Of a stretch of DNA of 64,000 nt, positions 12,001-18,268 are shown piece after piece (the stretch's first letter is position 1; each line of letters opens with the position of its first letter). The translations under genes were made by a program, and so were the position numbers. Source of the DNA: an uncultured cyanobacterium. GTDB taxonomy: Bacteria; Cyanobacteriota; Cyanobacteriia; PCC-6307; Cyanobiaceae. The notes below the pieces were generated by a model, which saw nothing but the letters and a program-made list of their open reading frames with translations, searched no databases and had not been told where the DNA came from. The stretch is taken from assembly GCA_903823115.1 (NCBI GenBank), contig CAIJRN010000025.1:1-64000 (forward strand), in the 5' to 3' direction.

Positions 12001-14403
12001 GTCAATGGATCCGGTGTCCAGGCCGGCGACAGCCTGAGCCTGCGCGCCAGTGCTACCGATGCACTTGCGGCCAGCGCCACCAGCGTCGCCGGCGATGCCA
12101 CAGCCGGCGTCTTCCGCCTCGGCGGCATGGATGGCCTGAATCTGGCCTCTGAGGTGAGCAGCATTCAGGCTCTCGCTGACACCATCTCCCTGGCCGGCAG
12201 TGGGGCCAGCCTCAATCTCAACGCCACCGATACGGCCACGCTCAAGGCCGCCAGCACCGAAGGTGCTGCCCTCACCGAAGCCAACATCCAGGTTTTTGGT
12301 TCCAAGAGCAGCGCCAGCACCGCCGGCGATGATCTCAGCCTCAGCACCCAGGCCGATCTCACTCTCTCCGGCAGCGCCAGCAGCACCGCCGGCAGCGCCG
12401 AGTCCCGCAGTGGTGCCGGTGCCGGCGCCGGTGTCACGACACCGCTGGCCGTCGGTTCCGGCAGCAATGTGTTGCCCAGCAGCAGCAGCTACTCGGTGGT
12501 CACCGGCCTGGCCGATGGCACCCAGACCGCGGGCGCTGACCTGACTGTGCAGGCCAAGGGAGCCACGAGTCTCAACGCCACGGCCAACACGGTTTCAGGT
12601 GCCGACACCCTGGGTTCGCTCTGGACTTCGGCGACGGGCAACATTCTTGCCACCTTCAACCTCAACCTCAACACCACCACCAACACACCGAGTTTTGTTG
12701 GTCCCCAGTACCTGGCTGCCGGCCAGCTGGTGCAACTCGACACCGCCTCAGCCACGGCCACGGGCCTGGCCGCCAACACCGACTACGCCGTCAAGTTGCT
12801 CGGCTTCGGAGCGGTGGACAGCACCGCCGACACGCTGACGATGCCCACCGGCATCACCTATGCCGTCAACGACGCCGTTCGCTTCCGGCTCAACAGCACC
12901 ACCGCCCCGAACAGCAGCGAGAGCCGTTACGGCCTGGCTCTGGGCTCCACCTATTACGTCAAGAGTGTCACCGGCACTGCCTTCACGCTTTCGGCCTCCC
13001 CCGGTGGGCCTGTGATCGATCTTTCCGCCGATAGCCTCGGCCCGGCCGATCAGCTGGTGGATGCGGATCGCTTCCAGTTGCTCACGCTCCCCACGGCACC
13101 GGGCGGCACCTACGCTGTCGCCCCTGTCACCGCCAGTGCCTCTGGAGTCAGCCTCTCGCTGCCCTCGGTGGCCAATGCCTTCGCCGGCAGCCGTGAGGTG
13201 GATCGCACCCTCAACAGCAGCGACAGCATCAACCTCGCCCAAGTGAGCGGCATCAGTGGCAATGCCGGCCTGCGCGGCCTGGTCGCCGGGGCACAGAGCG
13301 CCATCACGGCCCTGGCCAACGGCGTGCTCAACGCCGTGGCTCGCAACACCGGCAACGACGCCACCGCCAGTGCCGGCCTGGTGGCCGAAGGCATCTCGGA
13401 TACGGCCATCACCGCCGGAAGTGCTGGCACGGTCAAGGCGGATGCGAGCATCACTGGCGTGGCGGATGCCGCCACCACCGGCAACAATGCCCTGATCGAC
13501 AATTCTCTTGCCGATCTCACCATCACCGCCCGTGGCCTGACGGCCAGCAATGCGGCCAACGACATCACCATCGGCGGCGTCGGCGACGTGCAGGCCACGG
13601 CCACCCTGGCCGGTCGCAGCACGGCCTCGACGGTTCAAGGCAACAGCGACGCCCTGGCCGATCTCAAGGCCACGGGCCTCGAATCTTTGAGCAGCGACAT
13701 CACCATTTCGATGGGGCAGCAGGGCAACCTCAGTGGCACGGCTGGCATCGGATCCGCTGCTTCTCCGTTGCTGGTCGAAGCCTTCAGTGCGGCTGTCGGC
13801 AATGCCACCGCCCAGACAGGCCTCGAGGGAACCGGCATCCTTGGTAGTGTGGATGGGCTTGGACTCAGCTTCAGCACCATCAGCCAAGGGGGAGGCAACA
13901 CCTCCGCCATCACCGGCCTCAGCTCGGCCAATCTCGATTTACGCTCCATCGCCACTGCAGGTAACAGCACGACCAGCCTTGTCAACACCAATGGTGCTCT
14001 GACTGCCGATATCAGCGGTATCCGCGATACCTCTGTCACCATAGGTTCCTCCATGGGCCGGATTGCTGGCAGCGCCATCAGTCAAGAGAGCTTGCAGGCC
14101 ATTACGGTCTCCGGTAACGCCACCTCTTACGCAGCTACAACCACCTCTGGCATCCTGAGTGACAAGGCTTCGGCGATCGTGTTCAACCTCTCTGACAACG
14201 CAGAGATCGCTGTTTTAGCCAATCAAAAGTCTGTTTCTTCGTCTGTTTCCGTCTTGGGACAAGCCACCTCCGACATCAGTAACAGCAGCATTGGCCTCAA
14301 TAACTTGGTACTCACCGTGGCTGGCGATTCACGGGTCCGTGCTGAAGCCTTGTCAGATCAGCTCAGCAAGGCCCAGAGTTCTTCTGGTAATGCCAGTGCC
14401 TGA
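1..14403 (+). CDS. Giant RTX-type repeat surface protein with LamG domain, 5' partial
   Basis: Frame 1 is open from base 1, so the N-terminus is outside the window; 4,800 residues are visible, ending in TGA at 14401. The protein is rich in G, S, T, D and N, and I saw no cysteine. In order: beta-type repeats (1-860), six 70-74-residue repeats (859-2151), a LamG-like domain (about 2173-2868), 219-residue repeats (3235-5160), five 150-residue repeats (5455-8604) with two globular inserts, RTX-like GGxGxDxxx motifs (9586-9705, 10309-10437), then a different Ala/Ser-rich repeat region to the end. RTX proteins are normally exported uncleaved by type I systems through a C-terminal signal and fold on binding calcium outside the cell. 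The exporter genes follow directly, and the stop overlaps the next start (TGATG). Likely a giant adhesin or surface-layer protein. SwmB, the giant motility protein of marine Synechococcus, is a possible comparison, not a claimed homologue. Confidence 0.85.
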   Translation, partial: DSVTLSGGDVTGNVDLGTGSNTLLISSTSSTIGGAVSFGSGTSDSLSYAGYGSAVSVTLSGIASNAGTTTSSGATAITGIVSGFESLTGSSNSDSLVGSSADNTLILTGANQGTVDGLSFSSFESVDLGGGNDSAQFTSGDSLSGTLAGGSGNDTLDYSAYGSGVTVNLATNTATGTGGISGFETVLGSATTDTLTASTSGDVNLQGNAGDDTVNVTVAGLTSTDTVDGGAGSDTLVFTDAGVITDSQLTNVTTVETVTLTGASTISAGTEASQAGIATINTGTGATTVNSTATGYDLTVNAANLADNANLTLSGSANTNDFTVTNLTGSVLAGNTSGTLAVTTSDATDNAIGVTTGSGATTITASASSDTVTTDASKLGQNTLLSFFGAAKQVVTNLVGNLTGANLTGTLNVSTADAGDEAISITTGNAATTIAGAAASDTISTDATALANNTTLTLSGSSNEVVTGLVGDISATALAGSLTVTTADNTADNGISITTGTANTTITASGSSDTLTVNADGMVDNTTLDLNGSATYTVSYLEADTNAADTTGTVNLAYTDVTGNAATITTGTSTTTVSGTTSGDKLTIDASKLANNTTLTESGAAQQVVTGLVGDINASALTGTLTVTTGDNTNDNGISIVTGSAATTITGSAATDTISTNAATLTENTTLTLAGSSNEVVTNLVGDISATALTGTLTVTTGTPSDQSLNITTGSANTTITGNSVGNALNLDGVNDYVTIPKSVTDDFTIEYWVKSTQTSSTGTQWYSGSGIVDAERPGGTSDFGTSLLNNKLAFGVGGSSDVTIQSQSSINTGSWNHIAVTRSNSSGAMQIYVNGTLEASGTGPTGSRTAPPDIAIGAIEAGGNYFGGTIDDLRIWNTVRSQADIQAYMNSEVVPQTGLVAYYNFNEGTAGGANSGTTSLVDNSGNGNTGTLNNFSLSGASSNWVTGAVSSPSAVVVNADQMVDNTTLDLNGTNTFTVTNLEANTDAADSTGSLTLTYSNVTDNKASLVTGTGNVVVNGGDATDTITVTGLSTNNQIFNAQASTSNFNITAGANNQTITGSNTGSDTINGGSGADTLSYAGGSNVNVTISSYATQAGGSTGQGTDSFSGIESLVGATGNDTLRGTTAPTDEVVTVTSGNTGTIRDSASTGTFSFSSFEQLDLQGGNDTLTINGNTSGVSLAGSVDLGSGDNSLTMNGSAGSIASLSSGTGNDTVTISAGSITGALSASDGTNQLTISGTSSSVGSYSGGSGVDTVTLSGGDIGGALSSGDGNDTVLISSTSSSIGGNLDLGAGTGDTLSYAGYGNTVSVTLTDITTNTGSTAAAGATAITGTATGFETLVGGSTSGDTLTDSTGDSTIAVTGANSGTIDGLAFSSIENLNLSTGNDTVTVTGSGGGVSLTGSLDLGDGTNSLTMSNSAGSIASVTSGTGDDTFSISAGSVTGALTAGDGNNTLTISGTSSSIGSYAGGNGTDSITLSGGDVVGNVSTTTGNDTLLISSTSSTIGGNLDLGGGTGDTLSYAGYTNAVSVTLTDITSNAGSTAAGGATAISGTATGFENLIGGSTSGDTVTDSTGDSTIVISGANSGTIDGMTFSAIENLSLSTGIDGVTVTKGASLSGNLNLGDGTSNTLTMDSGAGAIGSVTAAGGNDTVTINGGTITGAVNLGDGANALTINDTNSTIGSYTGGSGIDTIVSKGGDILGAVSTGSAADSVTLSLGATITGAVTLGANSDSADGNDSLSLNASSITGAVNTGSAADTVTLSSASTITGDVTLGANSDASDGIDTLTLDASSVTGNVSSGAGADAVSVLNTSTITGNVTLGTNTDSTDGADTLTVTGASGSSKSVITGSISTGAGADTLTLTNATIGGVGQTLSLGSDNNGLDGNDSLSGSGTAITGNITTGSGSDTLTLSTGSSVTGNVSLGIDGDTPAITDSFDSLSGWSGGALDSSSSYYGSFLGRYANGSKTNGQDVSKSFTLNSQPATISFDFLRLDSWDAENFTAYINNTAAFTGNFRFDQAIISASGTTNGFSWTIAAKDSYANHGFSGWQDQTATITITLPSGYSNIKLGFGSDLNSDSSDESYGIDNLSIIQSNVSSADTLTLTASTITGDVTTGSGADAVSVLSGSKITGSVNLGSDSDTKDAADTLTVTGVPSGTKSEVTGSITAGAGADTLTFTNATIGGAGQTISLGSDNNSNDGNDSLTANGTAITATITTGSGSDTVILNTASSLTGDVTLGVATDTTNGNTDTLTLNASNVTGNVSTGSGTDAVSVLTTSTIIGNVTLGSDVSQDGADSLTVTGSSSASKSVITGSIATGAGADTVTLTNATIGGAGQTLSLGSDSSSLDGNDTLTANGTAITATITGGSGADTVNLSVSSTVLGDVTLGMVGDAYDGADTLTLNASNVTGNVSTGAGADALSVINTSTITGSVTLGSNSDSVDGADSLTVTGASSASKSVITGSIATGAGADTLTLTNATIGGAGQTISLGSDNNGLDGNDSLTANGTAITATITTGSGSDSVTINSASTVKGDVTLGIAGDTTIGSIDTLTLDASSITGNVGTGSGADTLTLTNASTITGNVTLGSNTDSADGGDTLTVTGASSSSTSVITGSIATGSGADTLTLTNATIGGVGQTMSLGSDTNGLDGNDSLSASGTAITGNITTGSGSDLVSLSAGSSVTGDVSLGSVGDNQAIIDYANTVSDSFNTASGWTNGTVDSTNSYYGSFLGRYAFGTRSAGQDVYKTFSLNSQPATISLDFIKLDSWDGESFKVYIDDTAAFSGNFSLGQSINSSSGSTNGFTWTINPKDSMVNHGFQSGWSDQTATISITLPSGYTNFHKLGFGSTLDQDISDESYGIDNLTIIPTIVSHDDTLTLDASTIIGNVSTGSAADTVTLSNNSTITGTVTLGSNTDAYDGNDSLTLKSGSKIAGNVDLGAANDTLTLSTGISSATTITGDVAFGVGNGDTISYSGNAGPITVALDGISADAVGTATGAKASYVTGNVTGFETIVGSDYSAPTSSSVTGDTIYDNTGASLVILTGANAGTIDNLDFSSIENLQLRSGADTLSFQGTSGAPGLIAGRADGGGIEGASYTNGVYSGGTKTDTSIDLLDYTAYNAGGVSVDLSQNKATGVYGGLAGGLISGDGSIATTTTDSSFENVDGSSFNDTIIGDNQSTDGNVLRGFDGADSISGLAGNDVLDGGNGVGSNITDGADTIQGGLGSDTIIGSFGNDSISGGTFGTASDASIDTLTYSATAISSARIEGLDISLVGTDTGTVLGDANASLSVSTFTNTYNSSISQQLITAPTNQVSNDWKQSYTDIQNLVLSEQSDILRLDPTDVNTGSIDAKGGSLDTLDYSTFDAASPVLVNLSSAAYSFDFDNNGKIDTTIGEITITNGNSATNVMVGEASSQGGANGVFGFEVVLGGAADDAIVGNADANLLVGNAGDDRIAGGAGNDTIYGGTGDDYIVPGDGADYVNAGAGINTIAITSSDLAQDTFNVDPNGINIFALQGNGGNNTSSIDAPSGYWNPGAQGIDLLDGGDPVVSGGVTIYDTINGTSNADTYEFGGVAFKNIGSVDLGAGNDSVGTAATTKGIKVNYDGNTGTDSITLNLTFGQFAKLNASGLYVADVQNYLDNPNGKTFSSSQADFTANNFETGGVAVITPGVFNALQGDPAATTFNTAYGARNSTITSGNDVNLSASALTTSTATATSVPDIVSAFVQASGVKGSDAISVTSGGSTSGSTTASQDASALSRTVDDRADSVLSAYGLGTDRSSFTAGQDITLSLSGNVKADTSAESVGFVVNASGTAEAAGSRDSSLTAGDALKLSISGTAAQTVGASNVAGLALAALASRTYGIDDANLTDSTADSVQAGSDLSLQATASSSNRVTAQTVGTDSLGTLSLVDNGTAASDRFTTTQIGADFPLINGDRVRFTTANGSVQADRDYYVLNVIPITGEFQLSSEPNGDPIDVVAAGSLQAYRPAVATADAISTVTGVDLNRTVVNGSGVQAGDSLSLRASATDALAASATSVAGDATAGVFRLGGMDGLNLASEVSSIQALADTISLAGSGASLNLNATDTATLKAASTEGAALTEANIQVFGSKSSASTAGDDLSLSTQADLTLSGSASSTAGSAESRSGAGAGAGVTTPLAVGSGSNVLPSSSSYSVVTGLADGTQTAGADLTVQAKGATSLNATANTVSGADTLGSLWTSATGNILATFNLNLNTTTNTPSFVGPQYLAAGQLVQLDTASATATGLAANTDYAVKLLGFGAVDSTADTLTMPTGITYAVNDAVRFRLNSTTAPNSSESRYGLALGSTYYVKSVTGTAFTLSASPGGPVIDLSADSLGPADQLVDADRFQLLTLPTAPGGTYAVAPVTASASGVSLSLPSVANAFAGSREVDRTLNSSDSINLAQVSGISGNAGLRGLVAGAQSAITALANGVLNAVARNTGNDATASAGLVAEGISDTAITAGSAGTVKADASITGVADAATTGNNALIDNSLADLTITARGLTASNAANDITIGGVGDVQATATLAGRSTASTVQGNSDALADLKATGLESLSSDITISMGQQGNLSGTAGIGSAASPLLVEAFSAAVGNATAQTGLEGTGILGSVDGLGLSFSTISQGGGNTSAITGLSSANLDLRSIATAGNSTTSLVNTNGALTADISGIRDTSVTIGSSMGRIAGSAISQESLQAITVSGNATSYAATTTSGILSDKASAIVFNLSDNAEIAVLANQKSVSSSVSVLGQATSDISNSSIGLNNLVLTVAGDSRVRAEALSDQLSKAQSSSGNASA
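859..2151 (+). repeat. Six tandem 70-74-residue repeats in the giant protein
   Basis: Units start at about 859, 1081, 1294, 1510, 1720 and 1939, each opening with a TT(I/V) motif. Each also has a D-x-(I/V/L)-(S/T) strand, an N(T/N)TLTL-like strand and a VTGLVGDISATAL-like stretch. A seventh unit starts at 2152 but is interrupted after about seven residues by the LamG domain and resumes near 2869 (VVNADQMVDNTTLDLNG). The nucleotide spacing is 210-222 bp. Confidence 0.75.
2173..2868 (+). other. LamG / concanavalin A-like domain inside the giant protein
   Basis: About 232 residues, opening with ALNLDGVNDYVTIP and containing FTIEYWVK, WNHIAVTR, IYVNGTLEASG, IDDLRIWNTVRSQADIQAYMN and GLVAYYNFNEG. 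These are the hallmark strands of the LamG-like jelly-roll (Laminin_G_3) family, which usually binds carbohydrate or mediates adhesion. The segment contains W and Y residues that the flanking repeats lack, and it splits one repeat unit, so it looks like a domain inserted into a loop. Confidence 0.8.
3235..5160 (+). repeat. About 219-residue higher-order repeats in the giant protein
   Basis: The marker SYAG starts at 3235, 3898 and 4555, spacings of 663 and 657 bp. Each unit carries SYAG, a GFExLxGxxxxDT strand, GTIDGLxFSxIENLxLSTG, TIxGSxAGSIAS-like and ISSTSSxIGGNLDLG strands. A further copy of the same unit begins at about 139 near the left edge (SYAGYGSAVSVTLSGIAS), so the array probably extends beyond the window. 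Confidence 0.7.
5782..6288 (+). other. Globular insert domain, copy A
   Basis: About 169 residues between the repeat strand ending SLGIDGD and the return to DTLTLTAS. Key stretches are SYYGSFLGRYANG, QPATISFDFLRLDSWD, NTAAFTGNF, FSWTI, TATITITLPSGYSN and ESYGIDNLSII. The aromatic and beta-rich pattern suggests a beta-sandwich, possibly a carbohydrate-binding or calcium-binding module. I do not recognise a named family. Copy B lies at 8068-8604. Confidence 0.55.
8068..8604 (+). other. Globular insert domain, copy B
   Basis: Homologous to the insert at 5782-6288 and at the same place in its repeat unit. It shares SYYGSFLGRYA, QDV, NSQPATIS, LDSWD, TAAFSGNF, TNGFTWTI, NHGF, ITLPSGY, KLGFGS and ESYGIDNLTII. 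It returns to the repeat with DDTLTLDAST. The conserved LDSWD and DESYGIDN motifs could be ligand or calcium sites (inference). Confidence 0.55.
10309..10437 (+). other. Canonical RTX nonapeptide block
   Basis: Consecutive GGxGxDxxx-like motifs: GNAGDDRIA, GGAGNDTIY, GGTGDDYIV, GDGADYVNAGAG. This is the classical parallel beta-roll calcium-binding signature of type I-secreted proteins. A shorter, looser block lies at about 9586-9705 (GGLGSDTIIGSFGNDSISGG). Confidence 0.8.
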
Positions 14404-15239
14404 TGTTTTCTTTCAGCGATCTGGAATCTGGACTACGCGAGCAATTGGAGGTCCTGGCCCAAAAGCCACTGCCTGAGCTTTTGTTGCAGCAAGGTATTCT
14501 TCGGTCGATTTCCCAGGAGCTATTGCTCAACCATTTACGTCAGACTGTCACGTTCTCAGCAGAAGAGCAGCCTGTGATCATCACTCGCCTCTGGGAGGGG
14601 GTGGGTACAGAGCCTCCAGCTAGCCTGGCAGGAGACTGGATCAGCCTTCTTCCCGAAGCCATTCAGGCTCCCATGGGTCAACGCTGGGACCAGGTAAGGC
14701 TCCAGAAGTTGATGGAGGAGCGCTACCGTGATCAACTGGAACCCTATTTTCTCGAACGGCGCAAGGAACTTGAGCAAGTCGTCTATGGCTTGATACGACT
14801 GAAGAATCAAGGCGCAGCTGAAGAACTATACCTGCGTTTAATTGATGATCACGTGAACTTTCACGAACTGGCGAAAACCCATTCGCTTGGGGAGGAACGA
14901 TTCACCCATGGCCTCGTTGGCCCCATGGTTATTTCCCAGCCCCATCCCACGATTCGTGCCGTACTCGAGTCTCTTAAGGTTGGCGAGGTGCATGCCCCGT
15001 TCCGTGTGGATCAATGGGTGCTGCTGGTCCGCATGGAACACCGTCAACCGGCCAGCCTCAACGACGCCACCAGGATCCAATTGCTGCAGGAGCTCCTTCA
15101 ACAAGAGGTGGATCAAAGTCTTGATGCCTTGCTCGCTTCCGTTTATCCCACGCTCTTGGATCCCGCTGCCATCGAACCCTCAGCGGAGCCAGAGATGCCA
15201 GGCTCAGGACAACCGCTTGCCTTGCCACAGGCCCTGTAG
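14403..15239 (+). CDS. Parvulin-like (PpiC/SurA-type) peptidylprolyl isomerase of the secretion operon
   Basis: 278 residues. The N-terminal half (about 1-125) is helical and resembles the chaperone segment of SurA-like proteins. The C-terminal half (about 135-250) fits a rotamase domain: ELYLRLIDDHVNFHELAKTH, SLGEERFTHGLVGP, LESLKVGEVHAPFRV and WVLLVRMEHR. There is no signal peptide, so it probably acts in the cytoplasm or at the exporter, helping to keep the giant substrate in an export-competent state (inference). The start ATG overlaps the stop of the giant gene (TGATG), implying translational coupling. The stop lies 2 bp before the ABC exporter start. Catalytic activity is uncertain because I could not check the active-site residues against an alignment. 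Confidence 0.75.
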   Translation: MFSFSDLESGLREQLEVLAQKPLPELLLQQGILRSISQELLLNHLRQTVTFSAEEQPVIITRLWEGVGTEPPASLAGDWISLLPEAIQAPMGQRWDQVRLQKLMEERYRDQLEPYFLERRKELEQVVYGLIRLKNQGAAEELYLRLIDDHVNFHELAKTHSLGEERFTHGLVGPMVISQPHPTIRAVLESLKVGEVHAPFRVDQWVLLVRMEHRQPASLNDATRIQLLQELLQQEVDQSLDALLASVYPTLLDPAAIEPSAEPEMPGSGQPLALPQAL

Positions 15240-15241
15240 CC

Positions 15242-18200
15242 ATGGCCGATGCGAATCAGATTCTTGACCTGCTGAGATCGTTCCCGTTTCTGGCTGACCA
15301 GCCGGATCAGTTGCTTCAAACCTTGGCTGTTCAGGGCCAGTTGCTGAGATTCACCCTCGGTCAGCCAATCAGTCGCTTGGATCAGGCACCCCCGCAGGTT
15401 TTTTTCTTGCTGCAGGGAACGGTTCGCTCCGTTGTGATGGCCCAACGCTTCGCTAAGGGAGTTGCAACGCTCCAGCTACTCCAGACCGGAGCGGTCATGG
15501 GCTGGACTGTTCTCAGTTGTGGCAAGAACTATGAAATTCTGCTGGCCTCCTCAGATCTGGTGGTACTGGCCTTGCCCCATGTGGCCCTCAGGGAGGCCAT
15601 GGCTCTCCACCAACCGTTGGCTGATCGTGTCCAGGGAAGTGTGGCGCCTGCCGAGTTGTTTGCGGTGCTCGATGCCCACCTGCAGGAATATCCACGCGTT
15701 TTAAGCCGAGAGGTGCTGGAGGCGGCCGTCCAACTCGCCGATGGCACTCGGGTTGTCTCGATGACGCCGGCCCAGATCATGGCCACCGAGTTTCCCAGCG
15801 ATCGTCTCTGGCTGACTTCCACGGGCTCCATGCCGCTTGGTTCAGTGCTGCCCCCTGACAGGCGACCGGAACGTGAGGAACCGATCAGAGTCTTAGGAAT
15901 TGATCGGGCCGGTCTTTCCCTGCTGCTTGATCCGCCTGCCACAGGTTCAGAAGGCATCACCAGCCGTGAACTATTGGTCGATCGATGGGAGGAACAGCGA
16001 CGAAAACTGGAGATTACAGACGAGATCCCGATTGCTCCTGATCTTTCAGACCAGGACCAGGAAGAACCTGAAGCCGATGAGAAACGTACTGCTCGTAGTT
16101 ATCCCTGGTTCAAGGGTGTAGGTCCTCTTGATTCCCCGGTTTCTGCTTTCCGGATGCTCAGTGAGCATCTCCGACTTCCCTATCGGCGTGAACTTTTGCG
16201 CCGCGTTTTTTCCGACCAGGTTCGGCGTCATGGCGAGGCATCCCTCGCTTTAGCAGGTGCTGTAGCCGAATCCCTGGGGCTCCAAACTCAGTTATTGGAA
16301 GTACAGACTTCATCCTTGAACCAGCTGGATTCACCATTAATCGTGAAGTGGGGCAATGGCTTCGCAGTTATTTACCGTACTAGTCGGAAGTCTGTTGTTA
16401 TTGGGATCCCAGCAGTTGGCAATCAAGAGCTCACATTAGATGATTTCCGTGAGCAGTGGGGAGAAGAGGGTGAAGTTCTAACCGTCAAGGTCAATGAGCT
16501 GACACCCCAGCGAAAATTTGGTTTTAGTTGGTTCTTGCCTTCGATTGTCAAACATAAAGTTGTTCTGACTGAAGTGCTTCTCGCCAGCTTTTTTGTCCAG
16601 CTTTTTGGCTTGGTCAACCCGCTCTTGATCCAGCAGGTGATTGATAAAGTCATTATCCAATCTAACCGAGAATCGCTGGGAGTTCTTGGCTTGCTGCTGG
16701 TGGTCTTTGCGGTGTTTGAGGGGTTGCTTTTATGTTTGCGTACATTCCTGTTTATCGACACGACCAATCGTATTGACTTGTCGCTGGGTACGGAGATCAT
16801 TGACCACCTCCTTCGCTTGCCTCTGAGTTATTTTGATCGACGATCTGTTGGTGAGACCAGCAGCAGGATCGCTGAGCTCGAAAAGGTACGCGGTTTCCTC
16901 ACAGGTACAGCACTCACGACAATTCTTGACGCCGTATTTTCACTGATTTATATCGTCGTCATGATCATGTACAGCTGGGAACTCACCTTGCTGACCCTCA
17001 GTGTCGTGCCTGTCTTGGTTGCACTCACTCTTGGTGTTTCTCCGATCGTACGTAAAAAGATGCAAACCCGTGCCATCGCCAACGGCAAGACGCAAAGTCA
17101 CTTGATTGAGGTGCTGAGCAGCATGATTACTGTGAAGGCTCAGAATATTGAATTGCGGAGTCGCTGGAAATGGCAAGATCTTTATACTGACTTCATTGCC
17201 GAAGGGTTTGATAATACGATTATCAGTACCGTTGCCAACACGACGGGTGACTTTCTCAATAAACTTTCCAGCCTTCTTCTGATCTGGGCTGGAGCTTCAT
17301 TCGTGCTTGAAGGAAAGCTTTCCTTAGGCGAGCTTATTGCCTTCCGCATGATCGCCGGTTACGTGACAGGTCCAATTCTGCGGATGACAACTATTTGGCA
17401 GTCAGTACAAGAAGTAGCCTTGTCCTTGGAGAGACTCAGTGATGTCATCGACCATCCCCAGGAGGCACCACCCGATAATGCCAATCGGATCATCATGCCA
17501 CCGATCGAAGGTACCATCTCCTTCCAGAATATCCTATTTCGTTACAAGCCATCCTCTCCACTCCTGTTGAAAGGTGTTAATCTAGACATTCCAAGGGGCA
17601 AGTTTGTTGCAGTCGTCGGCACCAGTGGCTCTGGCAAAAGTACCTTGACCAAGCTTCTGGCCAGGCTTTACCAGCCCGAAGGGGGATGCGTGCTGGTTGA
17701 TTCGATTGATATCGCCAAGGTTGAACTCTATTCCTTGCGACGGCAGATTGGCATTGTGCCTCAGGAAACCATTCTGTTTGATGGGTCAGTCGAGGAAAAT
17801 ATTACTTTAACCAACCCAGATGCTAGTCCTGAAGAGATTATTGAAGCATCCAAAATTGCTTGTGCTCACGATTTTATTATGGACCTATCTGCTGGCTACT
17901 CCACCGAGGTTGGTGAACGCGGTGGTGGCCTGTCGGGCGGGCAACGTCAACGAATTGCAATTGCACGCACCATTTTGCAAAAACCACGGATGTTGATTAT
18001 GGATGAAGCAACTTCCGCACTTGACTACCAGACAGAGCGAGTCGTTAGTGAAAATTTAATGACAAGACTCAAGGGTTGCACCGTCCTATTCATCACCCAT
18101 CGCCTCTCATCAATTATTAACGCCGATATGATTGTGTGCATGGGAAATGGTACTGTACTAGAAGCTGGTACTCACCAGGAGTTGATGTCTGCGCGTGGTC

Positions 18201-18268
18201 CATATTATGTGCTTTTCCGTCAGCAAGGCAAGTCTTCTTCTTCGTCCTCTTCTTCTTCTCCTGTATAA
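15242..18268 (+). CDS. Type I secretion ABC exporter with CNB-like and degenerate C39-like domains
   Basis: 1008 residues. About 1-140 resembles a cyclic-nucleotide-binding domain (LLRSFPFL, GQPISR, FFLLQGTVRS). About 295-430 resembles the C39 peptidase fold but lacks the catalytic Cys and His motifs, as in HlyB-type C39-like domains that recognise uncleaved RTX substrates. About 440-720 is the membrane domain. The ATPase has Walker A GTSGSGKST (793-801), signature LSGGQ (897-901), Walker B LIMDEATSALD (Asp921, Glu922) and the H-loop His953. The domain order recalls the HetC-type exporters of filamentous cyanobacteria. A polyserine tail of nine Ser, encoded by TCT-like codons, precedes the final PV. 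Energises export of the upstream giant protein across the inner membrane (inference from context). Confidence 0.88.
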   Translation: MADANQILDLLRSFPFLADQPDQLLQTLAVQGQLLRFTLGQPISRLDQAPPQVFFLLQGTVRSVVMAQRFAKGVATLQLLQTGAVMGWTVLSCGKNYEILLASSDLVVLALPHVALREAMALHQPLADRVQGSVAPAELFAVLDAHLQEYPRVLSREVLEAAVQLADGTRVVSMTPAQIMATEFPSDRLWLTSTGSMPLGSVLPPDRRPEREEPIRVLGIDRAGLSLLLDPPATGSEGITSRELLVDRWEEQRRKLEITDEIPIAPDLSDQDQEEPEADEKRTARSYPWFKGVGPLDSPVSAFRMLSEHLRLPYRRELLRRVFSDQVRRHGEASLALAGAVAESLGLQTQLLEVQTSSLNQLDSPLIVKWGNGFAVIYRTSRKSVVIGIPAVGNQELTLDDFREQWGEEGEVLTVKVNELTPQRKFGFSWFLPSIVKHKVVLTEVLLASFFVQLFGLVNPLLIQQVIDKVIIQSNRESLGVLGLLLVVFAVFEGLLLCLRTFLFIDTTNRIDLSLGTEIIDHLLRLPLSYFDRRSVGETSSRIAELEKVRGFLTGTALTTILDAVFSLIYIVVMIMYSWELTLLTLSVVPVLVALTLGVSPIVRKKMQTRAIANGKTQSHLIEVLSSMITVKAQNIELRSRWKWQDLYTDFIAEGFDNTIISTVANTTGDFLNKLSSLLLIWAGASFVLEGKLSLGELIAFRMIAGYVTGPILRMTTIWQSVQEVALSLERLSDVIDHPQEAPPDNANRIIMPPIEGTISFQNILFRYKPSSPLLLKGVNLDIPRGKFVAVVGTSGSGKSTLTKLLARLYQPEGGCVLVDSIDIAKVELYSLRRQIGIVPQETILFDGSVEENITLTNPDASPEEIIEASKIACAHDFIMDLSAGYSTEVGERGGGLSGGQRQRIAIARTILQKPRMLIMDEATSALDYQTERVVSENLMTRLKGCTVLFITHRLSSIINADMIVCMGNGTVLEAGTHQELMSARGPYYVLFRQQGKSSSSSSSSSPV

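Noticed and set aside
12748-13887. Long open frames opposite or out of phase with real genes (for example 12748-13887 minus, 34180-35283 plus, 41573-42223 plus, 54372-55991 minus)
   Set aside because: They mirror GC-rich coding genes, have no family motifs, and their products show the Arg/Pro/Ala or His/Gln bias expected of shadow frames.
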